Below, one piece after another: positions 1 through 11,078 of a stretch of DNA of 64,000 bases. The stretch lies in assembly GCA_008921705.1 (NCBI GenBank), contig VFFE01009182.1, forward strand, positions 1,137,655 through 1,201,654. Direction: 5' to 3'. Within the stretch, counting starts at the first letter, position 1; each line of letters starts with the position of its first letter. The translations under genes were made by a program, and so were the position numbers. Source of the stretch: Burhinus oedicnemus. Taxonomy: Eukaryota > Chordata > Aves > Charadriiformes > Burhinidae. The notes under the pieces are model-generated. The model was not told the origin of the DNA. It ran no database searches and saw nothing but the letters and a program-made list of their open reading frames with translations.

Positions 1-1241
1 TGCATGCAAGCTGCCTACCAATACTGGCTCTGGAAGGACCTAGTTCCTCAGCTGTACCTGAGAATTGCTTGGAAAAGAATAAGGGGAGCATTGACAAAAG
101 GTGAGCTGGCTCTTCTAACAGCATAACAATATTAAACACCATATTCTAGTTCCCAAGCAGTGCTTTGTTTTGCTATATGTATATATATGTCCCCTCTGGT
201 TCCAAATGGCAAAGCAAGCCACTGTTTTTCTTCACCTGCCACTGAAACACCAGAAATTCATTCTTTACAGGGAAGAGCGTTCTCCTCACTAAAACAGGAC
301 CTTTAGGATTTGACAAAAGTAATTTTCTGTATCAAATTTAAAGATAAATAAGCTGACCATAAAATCTTGCATTAACATCTTGCCCAAATTCCTTATAGAA
401 ATTATACAAGGTTGGAATGAATCTCCCACAGGTGTTACGAAGAAAAAGCAAGTTTCAAAGTGGTATTTTCAGCATTTACTTCCTTATCTGTTATCAGATA
501 TTACATGCAATATATGTGTTGAATTATACCTGTTATTTTATTTCCTGCTTTAGATGCTAGCACTGAGTTAGATCAGGATGGCCAGCTTGCAACTCGTGAG
601 TTGCATGCAGCTTACGAACTGCTCAAGTGTAACTTCTTCAGTTGCTGTGCTTCAGTTAACCCCTCTCAGAGACCATCTCTTTGGTCTCTGAAGTATGTAG
701 GATGTGTTAAATGGCCCTCAATGACATCATGTTTTTGGTAAGAAGTTCACATGGCTAGAAGGGTTGTTTGTCTCCGATTGGGTCATAAGATGTCTTTGCA
801 AGGAGAACAGGTACGGAGAAGACTTTCCGTCTTTCCCCTGCACAACAATAAGAGACACTGGCATGATGGCTGGCATTGTACATTGTCCCTGCCTCTCCCT
901 TCAGGGAATAAAATATTGAGAACTGGATAGGAGGTGCAAACAGCAGGTGTAATCTGCAAAACATTGCTTAACTTCATTCTCAATATAGGTGCTCTATACT
1001 TTCATATGGACTAGGTTTTCTGGGTGAAAAAATACACTTCTAAAAACATAGAATTAAATTCTTAATATTACATTTTGACTGACTATTTTGTGCCCTTTCT
1101 GGGTTAATTCTGATCTGCTTAGTGAAAATATGATTGCAAGAGTTAGTGAAATGTATCATTTTTCAAACACTAGCTATTTCAGTAAATTAAAAATATCGAT
1201 CATATGTCAGTTTAAAAAAAGAAGAACAAAAAAATAGAAAT
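1..1241. other. AT-rich noncoding DNA
   Basis: No gene is recognised. The stretch holds two short inverted repeats: 588-605 (8-bp arms, 2-nt centre) and 666-691 (10-bp arms around a 6-nt loop). A pyrimidine-rich acceptor-like site ends at 553 and is treated under the exon candidate at 554-595. Short open frames lack domain similarity or start context and look like chance. Confidence 0.6.
554..595 (+). other. candidate 42-nt exon (weak)
   Basis: A pyrimidine-rich tract ending in CTTTAG lies just before 554, and GTGAGT follows 595. The base before the donor is C rather than the usual G, which weakens the site. Read with two bases completing a codon, the interval is open and ends with one base left over (phase 1-1). 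The predicted residues include ELDQDGQL, which resembles part of an EF-hand loop but has Glu at loop position 1. The same frame stays open past the donor to a stop near 742. No gene family is recognised and chance is a real alternative. Confidence 0.15.
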
Positions 1242-1247
1242 TAACAT

Positions 1248-1592
1248 TGTGGGAGACCTCGGCTGGTCTGAGGGATCGGAATGCAAGTTTAACATTGACC
1301 TTGAGCAGATACCCGTGTACCCTTGAAGAGACTAGAGAGTCCTGAGAAGAGCGGAGCAAAAAAGTGAACACAGTGATAAACATTCTAAGGGTTGGCAAAC
1401 ATCCTGGCTTTGACCAGAGCATGGACAGCGCGTGATCAACAATTGTATTGGCTGGCTGGCGCGCGATGTGAGAGTGGATTGGGCAAAAGTAGAATGGTAG
1501 AGTATATAAAAAGGCACTGCTTGTGAAATAAAGGGGAATTGAAGAATTGCTGTAACTTGATATTCGGTGTCATGTCCGTCTCTACAACGACA
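1248..1592 (+). mobile_element. solo LTR, class II (alpha/beta-like) endogenous retrovirus
   Basis: The 345-bp segment begins TGTGGGAG and ends CGACA, so it has the TG...CA ends of an LTR. It is flanked by taacat (1242-1247) and gaacat (1593-1598), a 6-bp target duplication with one mismatch. Inside, in order, are two inverted CCAAT boxes (1447-1451, 1478-1482), a TATA box (TATATAAAAA, from 1503) and AATAAA (1527-1532). TATA to AATAAA is only about 24 nt, implying a very short R region, as in alpha- and betaretroviruses; six-base duplications are also usual in that class. No gag, pol or env remnant lies on either side, so this looks like the product of LTR-LTR recombination. Class assignment is inference from structure; no database match was made. 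Confidence 0.75.
1503..1532 (+). promoter_or_regulatory. LTR TATA box and polyadenylation signal
   Basis: TATATAAAAA starts at 1503 and AATAAA lies at 1527-1532. With the usual 25-30 nt from TATA to the start site, transcription would begin close to 1530, so AATAAA sits at the U3/R border. Two ATTGG (inverted CCAAT) elements lie 20-55 nt upstream of the TATA box. This is the core-promoter part of the solo LTR; present-day activity is unknown. Confidence 0.6.
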
Positions 1593-2917
1593 GAACATGA
1601 CTTCAGTTTCAAATACTTTGAACTAAAAAAAGAAAAGATATTTATTCTTTAGCACTAGTTCTAAATACTCAAAGCAATGAAACACTTATCAACACCCCTG
1701 GGAATATTCTCTGTAGCTGAATCAATATTATTCTCAAGTGTTTTCCTGAAATTCAGTATAAATTATCCTTTTCTTAATATCATTCTATAACTCCTACATG
1801 TCTTCAATGTGCTTTTGAAGTATTTGTCCTGATGCTTCAGATACAACCATTACTACGTTTCTTTTTAAATGATAAAAAACATGCTCCATACAAATCCAGT
1901 CATCTATTAGAGTCTGGTTAATATTGGCTCTGTTGGCTTTCGATTAGACCGTAAAAGGCAAACTGTGGACTGAGTAAGTGGAGAGAAGGAGTGAAATTCT
2001 GTACAAAAATACAGTTTCTCATTTTTTGTTCCTGAAAATTTGGAGAGAAATTATTTGTAAACTCCTGGGCCAGTGTTCTCGGATAAAGCACTAACTCATG
2101 CTCAAGCAGAGGATGACAGTGAAGTACTGTGGACATCTATCAATTACATTGAAGCTGTCTTACCAAAAACCAGGTAAATCTGTGTTCTGATGGAGTCTTA
2201 AATCTGAGTAACGTTTCAAGTTTCATGCTATAAGATTCAAATATCTTAAAGATTGCTTTCTATACATATTGTTCCAAGCTCAAAATATTTTGCATCCAGC
2301 GTGGAAGTAATACAATATTAGATCTCATCATGACAAAAAAATCTTTTATCTTGAAGTGTCAAGAACATAATTGAAAAAAACTCACAGAGCTCAGGAAGCT
2401 GAGTCACAGTGGTTATCCCATTGAAGATGAGCTCCCAGTAGAAATTAGGGTCAAAAAAGGCCTATGGGACTGTATAGACAGAAACCTGGGAAACTGACAC
2501 GGACCTCTATCACTGAGAATAAACACTTCTGGAATGCTTACGTTTAGAGTCCAGTCCTGAAGAAAATAGTTAAATACTGGAGAAGGTTCAAATAAGAATA
2601 AAGAAAATGGTTAAAGAAAATGGATTGTTTTGAGAGGTTCCAGATGATCTATTTAGTTTAGCAAACAGACACTTAACTTCGTCTCCATTTTTTAGTGATG
2701 AACAAAAATTTGCTAAAGAATTCTCCAGTCTAACTGAAAAGAGCTGAACAAGGTCCCATGACTGGAAGCTATAAAAAATCTGCTGAAGATTCAATTTGAA
2801 TATGGATGACAATTCGTCATTTGGAATAACACATATTGTTTGGCATTACCTAACAATTTCTATCAGGAATTTAAGGGATATAACTTTGTTCACATTTGAC
2901 TATTCAACTGAAAGTAG

Positions 2918-2945
2918 AAATCAATACAGTCCACTGTATTGATTT
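2918..2945. repeat. 28-bp near-perfect palindrome
   Basis: AAATCAATACAGT (2918-2930) and its exact reverse complement (2933-2945) are separated only by CC. The 13-bp arms have no mismatch. Such a short-spaced inverted repeat can extrude as a cruciform. It may have arisen by template switching during replication. No mobile-element boundary coincides with it. Confidence 0.9.
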
Positions 2946-3183
2946 GGAGATAGATGTGATCCCAGATCCTTAATTAAAAAGCTTTAAACATCTAATACTG
3001 AATACAATTTGTGTGGTTATCATATTTTAAAATAATAGCAAAGTAGAAAATAGAATGGAAAACGGAAATTAATGTGCTTCCCTATTCAGCTTTTTTAATG
3101 TAACACTTATCCTGGTAAAGCAATTTTTTACCTTTCAACTTTTCAAACGAGTGGGCTGTGGTATTTTTAAAACTTTATGTCAC

Positions 3184-3228
3184 TTTCTCTCTCCGTCCTC
3201 CTCTCTTTTTTTCTTTTTTTTTCTTTTA
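3184..3228. repeat. polypyrimidine tract (C/T, then T-rich)
   Basis: About 45 bases consist only of C and T, apart from one G near the start, and become nearly pure T at the right end. It is a simple low-complexity tract. No exon with a matching donor follows it closely. Confidence 0.7.
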
Positions 3229-6200
3229 ACCCACAAAAATGATTAACTACTTATTTGTGCTCAGCAGTCTCAGCAGAAAAATGTGCCTTTAGCATTTTGC
3301 AGAATGATTGCAACAAAAGTGTTCAAGGGAATGTGAGTAAATAATGACAGTCCACAGGCACAAGTGATGTTATGTTTAAGCTTCAAACGTTGGGAGTGTA
3401 TCACTCTGATAAAGAAGACATGTAGAAATATTGATGTATATAGAGAGATATACTGTGATGTGCTTACGGTTTGTTTTCAAATGCATCTCAGCTACTTCAG
3501 GAAATCAAAATGTAGTAGTTGTTCAAAAGAAGAATGAAAAGTCTCCATACCATTCATATTGCATATGAAGCAAATGCCATTATGAAAACTTCATTAATAT
3601 GTAAATTGCAAGATTTTGATTAGCACTTGCAGACCCCTTTTGTTATGAAAAGAGACAGAAGGAGCTAACCAGATTGCAATAATTTACATAATAACTCAGT
3701 GGTGGCAATGCCACCAAGAAGAGAACCTAAGGAAGGCTATAACATCTTTTTTAAAGGCTTAAAACACAGTATTAAAACACACTGTACAAAGGAAGGAAAA
3801 TATTTTTCTTTAAACCGACAAGCTCTTTCAAGGAGTAGTGGGATATATTAAAGTGGGATATATGCTGGAGCTTATTTTAAAATAATAGGTTACAAATTTG
3901 CTTGACAAAGGGATACTAATACTTTAGGTCATTATACAGTGGTCTGAAGCCAAATGAAGAATACCTTTAGAAACTTGGTTTTGTTATGTGTTTCTCCACA
4001 GTGATTTTGCAATGTGCCAGACCCTATCCTTTTGGAAAGCAACGAAAATTTATCTATTGACTTCAATAGCCTCAAGATTTATTTCTGTGCTCTTAGTTTT
4101 CAAACTGGAATATGTCAGTAGGACACGTAAATTTCTCACTCAGATGATCAAATCACAGTGTCATAACTGTACAAGATGGCATTTGAATTTCTAAATTTTG
4201 ATATACGCATCCAGATATACCCTTTTCTGAAGAGATCTATTAGTGGAATTTATAGGTATACTAGATTTTGAGTTGCTTGAGCAATGTAAGAAAGCTAGTA
4301 TGTTACGGTTTTGCTTATTATACTTCAGATATTCAGAGCAATAAGTTAATGAATTTTCTCTTTAAGTATCAGCATTACTTCTTCTATTACTGGTCATTTG
4401 AAAGATGTTTCGATATTTGGACACCTTAAAGTGAGCTCAATAGCTGTCGTGTTTGCTTGGCTCTTTGGGCCACTGACTGTCAAGAGACAGTGGAACACCT
4501 ACGGCTGGTTTACAACAGTGTGGCTTTTTTAGTGGTAACCCAGAAGATGGCTAGTAACAGAAGAAAGAGAAAGAAAATAGTGGGGATTCTGAGGACTTTC
4601 ATATACTTGCCAAAGTTCAGAGACCTTAGGGCAAAACAGGAAAAAGAAAAGAAAAAAAGGTATTTGAAAAGCAAAGTTCAACAGCTCTGCTTGGTGCTAC
4701 TTGAAAGTACATTACAGACATCATACTAGATCTATCAGAAAAAATAACTGTGATCTTTTAAAATTAGTGAGCTAGGTGGCATATTCTGTTTGTTACGGTT
4801 CCATAGGGATTTTTTTTCCCGAGCTGATTTCTATAGAAAGGGCTTCATTATGATGTAACTAAAGCAAATATTGGTCTAAGAGTTAAGAATAACAATACAG
4901 CTTTTTGCCATTAAAAGGATATTCTGTTACATTGGTAAAAGAGTTTCTATGAAGCAGCGTGCCCACCGGGAACTTCAGAATAGGAATGGATGAACCTGCA
5001 GAGAATTTTTTTATTTGGCTTTGTTAAATCTTTAAAACATTTGTAGAGATTTTTAATGTTTTAGAGCCCATTGTAAAAAGCATGTAACTTTTGTCAAACT
5101 TTTTAAAGGTATTCAGGATACACTTAAAAAAAATACCCAAAATAACTGGTCATGCTTATAGGAAGGACTGGGCTTTCAGCTGGTGATAATCAGCCTTGCT
5201 CCATTGAATTCAGTAACCTTACACTGACCGTCTGGCATTGCAGGCATCTGCAGGAAGGAGTCTATCACAAAAGCATCAGCCTAGCTCCAACTAATGAAAT
5301 ATTTTTTGAGTTGATGGGATAAGACTGATTTACAACAGATAAGTATCTGGCATATAGGATGCATGTGAGTCAGTACACGTGAAAAAATTACCTAAAAAAT
5401 TCCTAAATGGAATTACCAGGTATTATTGACCTTTTAAGATTAGTAAATTTTGACATGTCTGTGTATCATTAGTGTTTCAGAGATGAACTCCTAACCAGAT
5501 TAGTGGATTCTTTTCAATGGATAACCCTATAACCTTTCGGTTTTTAAGTATGTTAACAAACATGTAGCATTTTTAGCCCCCTTAACAGTTACGAGCTGTT
5601 ATATAATAAACAAGTGTTGATAATTGGCGTTTGATCAATGCGTTTACAGAAAAACCAGCACCAAGTCCCCTGCTGCACCCCCTTGAAAGCAACAGTTCCT
5701 AAAAAGATGAACGGCTGAGGCCAAGCAGTAGTGGGTGACACAGAGCGCCTGGTACCCTCCCCTCCTAGGCAGGGGGTGACCAGACCTTTTAGCTGTCTGG
5801 TCCAGAGTCTCTGGTTTGCCTGAACTGTGCTTCATGCAGGCTCAGAAGGGAAAATGTGACATTTCAGTTATCTTTCTGCTTCTTCTTTCAGGACCTGCCA
5901 GGTGCCAGTTAAATCTTTGCCATAAAACATTTATCCCCAAGCTTGTCTGTTTTATGACCGGCAACCCGTAGCTGCTGAGGCCATTTCAGTATCAAGAGAC
6001 CAGGAACTCCAACATGCAGGAGACCAAACAATATTTTCTTTTCAGCTGCATTCATGTTGGCAAAGTGGAGGTTTTAGGAGCTATTGTGCTACTGTACATA
6101 CAAAGGGGTAAGACTCTAATGAGGGACTGGGATGAATCAGACTTGCTAATCAGGTTTGTTGTCCACATTGCCAGAGCTGCTGCTTCATGATAGCATAAAC

Positions 6201-9200
6201 AGTTCTGCTAGCCATTATGTGTGTGTAACAGAAGTGGCTGGGATTGTGTTAGCATTTTGTTTGTAATAGGGCTAGAACTGTTTTAAGCAAATTGAGGATC
6301 ATCCTGCTTTCCCAGGCATCAGTTTGGTTCACAGGGTTAGTCTGGTGTGTGCAAACTTAAATCCTTTCAAGGCAACTAAGCTGGAAGTTCTCCTCCTCGT
6401 ATGTACCAAATGTTCTCCAGCCCTCATGGAGGACACAGAGGTGAACACAATGACTGGTTCACGAGAGCACAAGGGCATTCTGTGCATATCAAGCATGCAC
6501 GTGCCACTTGAAGATTTACAAAACAATGAGAGCTCTTGTGATGTTCAGAACAGCTCCTTTACGGTATGCTAAGGTCCATAAGACATATCCTCCTTCACAT
6601 TTGCAGTCAGCTATACAACCTTCTCTTTGTTCAAGATGCTCTCCCTTCTTTAACTGTTTTATCTTCAGCTGCTGAACTCTTTTTGTATTCTATCACCTTT
6701 TTAAAGAATTATAGCTCCTTTCTTCCTGCTCACTGTGGAAATGGCCACACATCTCCCTTTATTCTCACAGATGTTCCAGAAATGTGCTCCAGTGACGCTG
6801 ACATCAGCCCGTGCCCTAAAGGACCAAAACTTTTTCTGATGGCAGGATAACATGTTTGGTTATTAGCAATCCAACCAATCCACTAACCTCATGACTGCAA
6901 TCATGTACACAATGACCAGCAAAGGGATGCATTACCTTCAAGAAGATGAAGTCCCTTTTATTGAAGACGTGGGACAACAATCTCCCTTTGGAAGTGGCAA
7001 CATAACTATGTCTCTACTACAGAGACTTCGTACAGATGGTCAGGTGAGAAAACCCAGCTGGGCTAGTCAGTCGTTTGAGTGCCCCCACCGCAGTTCTTGC
7101 ACTCACAATATGGGGCACCCAGAAAGGCAGCATTTTCTCTGGAGCTGATTCAGATTCCTATTCCTGAGCCTCACAGAAGATGTCTACAAAGGAATATCTG
7201 GGGATTCCCCATCATGGCCTATATCAGGACCCCCTCTGCTCCAAAATTCACCCAGGGCAAAAGCACTAGCTTTGTATTCAAGTTTATAGAGGATGTGTAA
7301 GTGAGAGTAGATGGGGTGAAAAGGAATAACTAAGGCCTTTGCTGGAGTTAAGATGTTGGTCACAGAGCTGCAGCAAGGTGCTGCGTATCACCCTCACAGT
7401 CTGACCGTGAGGGTTGACATGACTTTGCTTGAAGACCTCTTTGCACACTATTCATCTGCTGTCTGTTAGAGACTAGGGTGATGGGGTTTCACAGAGCCAT
7501 GGGTGCTATCTTGAATGCAAGTTTGGACTTCCAGGATTTTGTCTGGAGGAGAATTAGCAATGCCAGATCACAGCTAAGGGCCTCTGCTCTGTCCTTCCAC
7601 AGCTGAAAGTGCTTCACCTGTAATAGTTGTCTCAGATCTAGACAACATTGCAGTCCCACCTCTCTGGCTCATTGATTCAGCCCAGAACCTTGGGTTAACT
7701 AGTGACAAAGTGGTTGCTGTGGTTAGCTGTAATTTAACATGTCTTATTCCTCCCTCCTTCTGTAGGAGGACCCCTGTCTGCTCACTCACAGTATTGTTCC
7801 ACAGTAGCAGGAGCAAGATTTCATCTATCCTTAGAAAGCCCTTGTTTGGACATTGAACGAACTCAGAGTAACAGAGGAGACTGGGAGGAAGGCACCAGAA
7901 ATGAGCAGGAAGAGAAATAAGGCTTGTGGTTACATGTGAGACTTTAAAGGCAATCATGGGGAAAGCAGTGACATGCTTCGATCTTCTGCATGAAACAGGC
8001 AAGAAGACTATACAATGCTTCCTAGACTTGCCTATATAGGGACCTGCATCCAAGAAAGCCATGATTTTGGGATTGCTTTACTGTGAGCATCCTGTATGTG
8101 TGGATTTTGGCCCATTGGAACAGCCTAATCTGGCCTGAAGCACACCCCAAACCATATATGTTGCACATGTAAGGGTGTCATCACCTACCAGTCTATTTAT
8201 CTGCTCCTCTTCCACCGAACTGCTCAAACTTGGCATTAAGTGACTTAAGTCCTTCCCTTTAGGTATCTTTTAGGGAGAACTGACTAGTCCCAGAGAATGG
8301 CACATAGAATGATTGCAGACTCACACCTATCACACAGATTTCTGTATTTCACCCATAGACCACTCTGGCCCATCGCATATTCAGTGCACAAAATTTGCGT
8401 ATTCCATGCTTTTCACATATCCATGCTAATTTTCATGATGGAACTTCAAGTGGGATGCTTTTAGTTTTTCAGTTTTGAGTGGCACTGCTGTAAAATTCTC
8501 AGCAGCAAGCTGAGCTCATACATCTTCCTGTATGTGGCCATGAAGGCTTTTGCAGTTATGAGTGCCTCTTCCTTCCCCCTGCACACTCCCAATTCTGGGA
8601 TGGTTTGAAGCATAAACCTCCTGGCCCTGCCTAGCATCCTCTGATCTTGAGATGTTTTAGCTATTTTAAGGTATTTTAATAATTGATACTTCTTTGCAAT
8701 GTGTCAGAGATGACAGCCTTTTGCATTTGTGCTCTGATAACATGATGCTTCAGGTTGTGCCTGTGGCAGGGCATGCCAAGAGGATGCGGAAGGACGCAAG
8801 ACCTGTTAGCATCATAGGACAGGGCTCTACAGCAGGAGAAAACCCCAGTGCAGACCTGTCTATACTGCCCATCTGAGCAGTGCCTGGCCTGATCTAGCCA
8901 TGTCGCCATGCCTGGGCTTTAGCTGGTGAGAGGAACCTCTCTGTTTTTCCCCAGAAGGGATCCCGCAGGCATGCAGTGAGGGTGGTCACAGCAACAAGGC
9001 ACTGAAATGAAACAAAGAGTAATCTGAATTGACAGTGTAAGTTCAACCAATGTGTCTACTAGCTGTGACCCAGGGGAATTTATTTGAGACATGCAGATGG
9101 TGCAAGTGCAGTGAGAATAATAGTAAGTTAAACGTGCTTAGTCCCCTTTTAATTTCTAATTTCATGTACCTCTATACAATTATTTTCACTAAGAAAATTC

Positions 9201-10361
9201 GTTGTAATCTCAGCAATGAATGTCCTGAATTTCAGTCACCTTTATTTTCTGTTATTGAAATATTCCTTTAATTCCCTTTCCCCTCCTCACCCCGCAGTAC
9301 TGGTATGTTTACAGCAAGCCAGATATAATGAGAGAGGTGCTGATTGTTTCTCTTTCAGTAAGAAATTATCCTCAGTCCTTTGTTTTTATTATGAAACTTG
9401 AAAAAACCTATCTATATTAATTGTAGGGTTGCTCCATATACAAATATAATGCTGGTTATCCTGTTGAAATATTATTTTTAACATCTCAAACAGCCATTGT
9501 ACCATTCAGTCTTTTCAAATGAGGAGCAGTGCTCATGTAAAAGCAAATTGTGGTGAACAACACAAAAAACATTAACGTGTGTGAAGCAACTTAAAGCAAT
9601 AACTGTGGCCTTGGACACACAGGCAATCATTCACTTGGACTACAAAGCAATCATTTTGTCCAAGAAGAGAGAAAAATAGGTTGGAGCAACAATTTGTTCC
9701 TAAAAAAATTGGAATCAGTTAATCAATTTGCAGTAACTATCTGATTTATTTGTGTAATAACATGAGTGACAATTTACAGCCTTTTCCAATAAATCTCAAA
9801 CCCATGATTTGCTGCAGCCATAAGCCATTTATTTTATAAAGATGACCTTTAATCTCTCTGATGATTGATTAATCAGTATATCATAAATAGAGTTGTGAGA
9901 GGTGAAGAAAGATTTGCTTGGTGATGACCAATCTTCTGTTCCTAAAGAGCTCTGCAGGTGTGTCCAGCACACAGAGAGCTTCATTAAAGACAACAGAGGA
10001 GTGAAAGTGGTACTTGGTGCAGCACTGAGAGAAGATGAAAACAACAGGATTGCTTAATATTAGTTCATTCAAAAAAGCCACAGTGAACAAAAATAATCCT
10101 CCAGTTGTAAAGAGCTAGCCTGTTGCTTTAGGACACATTCTAAATAAGAGGGAGATGGGTGGTTAACCCCTGGACAGAAGAGAGAATGAGCTGTGGCTGT
10201 GATTTCAGCATCTTCTTAGCCTTCCTCACTCTGGGGTGCTGAGTAGGTACTTTAGCCCAATTGGTAAACACTGTTTTTAGCTGTTCTACCTAATGATTGG
10301 AGAGAGAGAGATATTACCAGAGCTTCTCCCACTTGTCTTTTTCTCCATTTCTGCTCCCTAG

Positions 10362-10388
10362 CCATGCACTTGGAAGAGTGAATAGCAG
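10362..10388 (+). other. candidate 27-nt microexon
   Basis: A tract of more than 30 mostly pyrimidine bases runs to CTCCCTAG at 10361, a near-ideal acceptor. CAG|GTAAGTATT follows 10388, a near-ideal donor. The enclosed 27 nt are a multiple of three. One frame is open (one base, eight codons reading HALGRVNS, two bases) and the other two contain a stop. In-frame exons of 3-27 nt flanked by strong pyrimidine tracts are typical of neuronal microexons in vertebrates. No flanking exon of a recognisable gene is visible, so the host gene is unknown. A noncoding RNA exon or a chance decoy remains possible. Confidence 0.35.
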
Positions 10389-11050
10389 GTAAGTATTGCT
10401 TATCCTCCTGACCAGCTAAGTCTGCAGGATCATCCCTCACTCTCTGGAGATGTGTTTTCATGACGTGGCTTCAGCTGATGTAATTGTTTGTAATCTCTAA
10501 AATGGGATTTTCCCCTCCCTCACATGCTGCTCTCCCCTGTCAGGTTCACACTCCTGCTGTTTCTCTTGAGCATGGTGTGACACTCAGGTGAGCTTGCAGT
10601 AGCTGTTCCTAAAAGAAAGAGGGAAATACTTGGGGGAAAGGAAAGTCAATTTGTTTTTTTTCACTGAATTAGTAACAACTCATGTACCCAGCAATTGAGT
10701 GAATGACAGTCAGTACAAGGGAGAGTGTCGGGGCATGGGGTGGTAAGAGTCCTTTCCATGGAGATGAACATTTAGTTGGCTCAGTTGCAGGTCTGAAACT
10801 ATATCCACAGAGCCTCTAAAATGCTATTACTGTAGATCCTTTGCTCCTTGGTTGCATTACCCTCGCCTACCCTGTGCCTGTGGTCACACAGTCAGCTGTG
10901 TCGGTATGCTGACATGAGTGCCCATGGCCAGCTCTTGTCCTAGCACAGAGAAGGCAGGAAGGAGCAAAAGGCTCTGGAGAGGTGTGTGATTGTTTTATGG
11001 ATTTAAGGTCGAACAAAAAGTGCAAGTGGCTCATCCAAAGTCTTTGACCC

Positions 11051-11078
11051 TTTTAATTTTTTTTTATTTTTTTTTTTG
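11051..11078. repeat. T-rich low-complexity tract
   Basis: Almost pure T over about 28 bases, interrupted by AA and A. It is not followed by sequence recognisable as a reverse-oriented processed transcript. Confidence 0.7.

Larger units (their letters stand above)
1599..10361. other. unique AT-rich noncoding DNA
   Basis: No recognisable gene or repeat family. The stretch includes a 28-bp near-palindrome (2918-2945), a pyrimidine tract (3184-3228) and a POU/homeodomain-like motif cluster (about 3555-3625). An open frame at 7574-8062 (-, 162 codons) and open frames of up to 94 codons at 6324-7300 (+) have no recognisable domain and no proper exon boundaries. A donor-like GTGAGA follows 7043, but no pyrimidine-rich acceptor precedes the open frame upstream of it. 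Confidence 0.5.

Noticed and set aside
6891..7043. Coding-looking frame ending at a CAG|GTGAGA donor
   Set aside because: No pyrimidine-rich acceptor precedes it and no similarity to a known protein was recognised.
7574..8062. 162-codon minus-strand open frame
   Set aside because: No recognisable domain, no splice context and no codon pattern. One frame of this length is not surprising in 64 kb.
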